A DNA stretch of 7,704 bases from Deltaproteobacteria bacterium (GTDB lineage Bacteria; Desulfobacterota; DSM-4660; Desulfatiglandales; B25-G16), in NCBI GenBank assembly GCA_003646935.1, contig QMLW01000076.1, positions 1 to 7,704 on the forward strand, in the 5' to 3' direction. The notes beneath the pieces were generated by a model, which was given only the letters and a program-made list of their open reading frames with translations, was not told where the DNA came from and made no database searches. How positions within the stretch are numbered: position 1 is the first letter of the stretch; each line of letters opens with the position of its first letter. Made by a program: the position numbers and the translations under genes. Of this stretch, positions 5,736 through 7,704 are shown in pieces.

Positions 5736-6257
5736 GGAAGGGCCATAGAGCGAGTATATGGCAAAATAGGGGGTCTTAAGGCCCACCAGGTAAGAAAACT
5801 CCAGACTATCTACCGACGCCGCACACCTCGCGACGAGATAATCTCCCGCGAACTAGCACGCCGATTAGCACAAATATCCTGGGACATCAACAAGCAGGTA
5901 GCCATCCTCATCGGAAGAGGGGGCGATGTCGAATACGTGATTGAAGGCGACGATCATCGTATTGTTATCCCCGATCTCGCTCGTTTTCGATCGGGAGCCG
6001 GCAGACTGAAGGGTCTCAGGTGTATCCATACCCATCTTCACGGTGAACCGCTAAGCCAGGAAGATCTCATGGATTTAGCCCTCCTTAAACTCGATCTCAC
6101 TGAGACTTCCACTGTTTTGGCGCTGAATAAGGTGGACAGGTTAGATACCGATCATGCGGCTGGCCTTGCTCGAAGTCTCGGCGGCATTCCGATTTCCGCA
6201 ATCAATCCATCAAGCCTCACCGTGCTGCGCGAGACCATTCAGGATATCATATTTTGA
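5736..6257 (+). pseudogene. hflX: Internally deleted HflX-type GTPase gene
   Basis: HflX is a ribosome-associated GTPase that splits or rescues stalled ribosomes. The frame is open from just after a TGA at 5733 to a TGA at 6255-6257, about 173 codons. The first part (about 5754-6104) reads VYGKIGGLKAHQVRKLQTIY..., continues through EYVIEGDDHRIVIPDLARFR and GLRCIHTHLHGEPL, and ends DLALLKLDL, which matches the N-terminal extension of long HflX proteins. Around 6096-6113 it jumps without a frameshift to TVLALNKVDRLD (NKVD, the G4 motif, 6126-6137) and PISA (G5-like, SA at 6195-6200), then a final helix. The HflX core domain, the P-loop (G1), switch I and the DxxG motif are absent, so it cannot be a normal GTPase. 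No ATG, GTG or TTG start precedes the conserved region; the first usable start is a GTG at 5937, while an ATA (5745) sits behind AGGAAGG. I judge it a pseudogene from an internal deletion. A short expressed N-terminal-domain protein is less likely. Confidence 0.75.
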
Positions 6258-7308
6258 TGCCCTGCCATCCCGTGGATTTGATCTTCCTGTTGTTCCTCGT
6301 GACAACGAGGGCTTCACAATGGGGTAGGGATTGTACCAACCGCATTGACTCTATGGGATTGAGGGTGAAGAGGGTGGTTGAAAGGGCATCAGCCTCCATT
6401 GCCGTGGGCGCCTGAACGGAAAGGCTGGCATTCATCAACGGCGAGAGCCCGGTTTTGGGGTTCACGATATGATGGAGGATCTTCTCTCGGTTGTAGAATA
6501 CCTCATAGTTTCCGGATGTGGCAACGGAGCCATTTTTGATCGCAATAATGTCGGGGTAGTCGTTTTTCTTCTGAGGGTCCTCAATAGCTATTTTCCACGG
6601 CCTGTTTTGCCCCTTATCGCCCAGGGTCCTAATATCGCCTCCCGCGTTTATGAGGGCATGTTTGATGCCTTTCGTTTGCAGTACTCCAATCGCCTTATCC
6701 ACAATGTAGCCCTTGGCAATGCCGTCGAGGGTAATTCCCATGCCATGCTTACGAAAGGCGATAGAGCTCTCATTCATCACGATGAGCCTGGCATCAACAA
6801 GGTTCAGCAGGTCGTGTATTTTTTCCTCGTGGCCTGAAATACCCCCCGAGCTTTGAGACAACCGTGCATACATATCAATGAGAGGCTTCACCGTTATGTC
6901 GAAGCGGCCTGTGCTGATCTCATGGTACCGCATTGATTCCCTGAGGACGAAATAGAGCTCGGGTGGAACACCGTTGAGATATCCATCGCGGTTGAGCTGA
7001 GAAACAGGTGTATCAACATCATACCTGCTCATGAGTTTGGTGAGCCTCGCTATCTCCTCAAAGGCGAGGTCAATGGCCTCATATGCCTGGTCCTTAGAAT
7101 AATTGAGCACCGTAATAGAGGTGAGCGTACCCATCTCAGGACGCGATCGCGAGACCTTATAGAGATGCCGGTCGAACTTCGCTGCCTCGGCCAAGGAAAT
7201 CCCTATGGGCGACGCCGCCAAGCCGAGGCCAAGCACTCCTGATAGCCCCAGGAAACCTCTTCTCGTAATCGCTTGATATTCCGCTGTACTATAGGGTTCT
7301 TTGAACAT
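6247..7308 (-). CDS. apbE: FAD:protein FMN transferase, ApbE family, Tat-exported
   Basis: ApbE enzymes cleave FAD and attach FMN covalently to a threonine of exported or membrane flavoproteins, such as the RnfG/RnfD or NqrB/NqrC subunits, on the outer face of the inner membrane. The protein has 353 residues. The N-terminus carries a twin-arginine signal, TRRGFLGLSG (Arg16-Arg17), a hydrophobic stretch, and an A-x-A cleavage region near residues 38-43. There is no lipobox cysteine, so a soluble or signal-anchored periplasmic protein is expected. Family motifs are EMGTLTSI (about 58-65), LDGIAKGYIVD (194-204), LINAGGDIR (219-227), HHIVNPKTG (279-287) and the metal-site segment ADALSTTLF (306-314). 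The ATG is preceded by AAGGGAGG at suitable spacing. No target flavoprotein gene is in the window. The last 11 bases overlap the convergent hflX remnant. Confidence 0.95.
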   Translation of the reverse strand: MFKEPYSTAEYQAITRRGFLGLSGVLGLGLAASPIGISLAEAAKFDRHLYKVSRSRPEMGTLTSITVLNYSKDQAYEAIDLAFEEIARLTKLMSRYDVDTPVSQLNRDGYLNGVPPELYFVLRESMRYHEISTGRFDITVKPLIDMYARLSQSSGGISGHEEKIHDLLNLVDARLIVMNESSIAFRKHGMGITLDGIAKGYIVDKAIGVLQTKGIKHALINAGGDIRTLGDKGQNRPWKIAIEDPQKKNDYPDIIAIKNGSVATSGNYEVFYNREKILHHIVNPKTGLSPLMNASLSVQAPTAMEADALSTTLFTLNPIESMRLVQSLPHCEALVVTRNNRKIKSTGWQGIKI

Positions 7309-7334
7309 TCTGCCTCCCTTGAAATTTTTTTTCG

Positions 7335-7363
7335 TCTATATCACTTGACTCGGGGAATGACAA
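7335..7363 (-). promoter_or_regulatory. Extended -10 promoter of apbE
   Basis: On the minus strand TTGTCA (complement of 7358-7363, five of six to the -35 consensus) is followed by a 17-base spacer and TATAGA (complement of 7335-7340). The -10 is preceded by TGA, which forms the TGn extended -10 element. The leader to the apbE ATG would be about 20 bases and contains AAGGGAGG as the ribosome binding site. This is the most convincing promoter in the window and indicates that apbE is transcribed on its own. Confidence 0.65.
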
Positions 7364-7550
7364 GTTTTTTCTCCTCCATTTTTACCGGAACAGTCAATTT
7401 AGGTAACACTCATCCTGTAGCCGGGCTTCCCGTCCTCTCCAGTATTCCCTTTTCGCCACCGTTTCGATACACTGAGATAGTGTTGGCCTAAGCTCAATGA
7501 AAACCCCTGATTTCCCAAGCGCAGCCATTTCTTGCTAGCGAAGCTTCTCA

Positions 7551-7579
7551 TTGCAAGATAAAAAATGCAAGCGGATAAA
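7551..7579 (+). promoter_or_regulatory. Candidate promoter ahead of the hairpin/T-run element
   Basis: TTGCAA (7551-7556, four of six to the -35 consensus) is followed after 17 bases by GATAAA (7574-7579, four of six to the -10 consensus) in A/T-rich surroundings. Initiation near 7586 would produce a transcript of about 70 bases ending at the T run (7652-7656). The match is modest, and its value lies mainly in its position relative to the hairpin. Confidence 0.3.
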
Positions 7580-7606
7580 TGTTAAGATCTTTGTCTATGA
7601 ATACGG

Positions 7607-7656
7607 CTAGTCCTGTGTCTATCCATCAAGGTCTTCTCCGGACAGGACTAGTTTTT
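7607..7656 (+). terminator. Ten-pair hairpin with T run: terminator, attenuator or end of a small RNA
   Basis: CTAGTCCTGT (7607-7616) is perfectly complementary to ACAGGACTAG (7642-7651), which runs directly into five T residues (7652-7656). The 25-base loop is unusually long for a plain terminator, so the left arm may take part in an alternative fold, as in attenuators and riboswitch expression platforms. There is no forward gene directly upstream in the window (apbE runs the other way), so the terminator must serve a transcript beginning between about 7500 and 7607. A second small stem, TCGCT-GATTG-AGCGA, follows at 7659-7673. Confidence 0.6.
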
Positions 7657-7704
7657 CCTCGCTGATTGAGCGAAGAGGGATATGGTGCAGGGAAAATACG
7701 AGCA

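Larger units (their letters stand above)
7364..7704. other. Right-end non-coding region with small hairpins; possible gene start at the edge
   Basis: I find no frame with a recognisable protein in 7364-7680. The frame 7273-7491 overlaps the apbE start and promoter in the other direction and has no family resemblance. Small inverted repeats include CGGG-CTT-CCCG (7422-7432) and ACACT-GAGAT-AGTGT (7469-7483), both too short to interpret alone. At the right edge GAGGGA (7675-7680) precedes ATG GTG CAG GGA AAA TAC (from 7682). This could open a gene reading MVQGKY or VQGKY, but it is cut off after seven codons and the ribosome-binding spacing is too short for the ATG, so I do not annotate it as a gene. 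Confidence 0.4.

Noticed and set aside
6290..6315. Hairpin CCTCGT-GACA-ACGAGG as a terminator
   Set aside because: It lies inside the C-terminal coding region of apbE, encodes the VTRNN segment, and has no T run in either direction at the right place.
7273..7491. 72-codon forward frame over the apbE start and promoter
   Set aside because: It is antisense to the apbE start and promoter, lacks a ribosome binding site and has no recognisable family.
1..7704. CRISPR array, tRNA genes, insertion sequence, toxin-antitoxin pair or phage genes
   Set aside because: Scanned for by eye on both strands. No regularly spaced identical repeats, no tRNA-like cloverleaf with a CCA end, and no transposase or small paired genes were found.

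Overview
The window looks like an ordinary chromosomal segment of a Gram-negative anaerobe, most likely Desulfobacterota (former Deltaproteobacteria). The taxonomic guess is inference. It rests on the rpsF-rpsR-rplI-dnaB order, a ClC protein of the CBS plus TrkA-C type, an HflX of the long type with an N-terminal extension, and a Tat-exported ApbE with a matching promoter and ribosome binding site. Base composition is moderate, and no phage, plasmid, insertion-sequence or CRISPR genes are visible.

Layout from the left: the last 33 codons of what looks like a DegP/HtrA-type periplasmic protease (2-103, +); a 350-base intergenic stretch rich in small hairpins and palindromes; a ClC-type anion transporter or channel with two CBS domains and a TrkA-C domain (452-2524, +); a promoter; then the ribosomal and replication cluster rpsF (2759-3133), rpsR (3133-3393), a gene-free gap of 331 bases, rplI (3725-4192) and dnaB (4179-5543). 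Downstream of dnaB lies a cluster of short imperfect direct and inverted repeats (about 5561-5735). It runs into the open frame of a damaged hflX (5736-6257), which keeps the N-terminal region and the last G motifs but has lost the central domains including the P-loop. Tail to tail with it, overlapping by 11 bases, is apbE on the minus strand (7308-6247), with a good extended -10 promoter. The final 200 bases hold a candidate promoter followed by a 10-bp hairpin with a T run, either a small RNA with its terminator or the leader of a gene beyond the window.

How the genes work together: S6 and S18 bind each other in the small-subunit platform and are translated from adjoining frames. L9 (large subunit) and DnaB (replicative helicase) are translationally linked by overlap. 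The ClC protein, the protease and ApbE are envelope functions with no visible metabolic link to the ribosomal cluster.

I found no convincing undescribed system. The points most worth following are the in-frame gutted hflX, the repeat cluster beside it, the structured leader before the ClC gene, and the hairpin/T-run element at the right edge.
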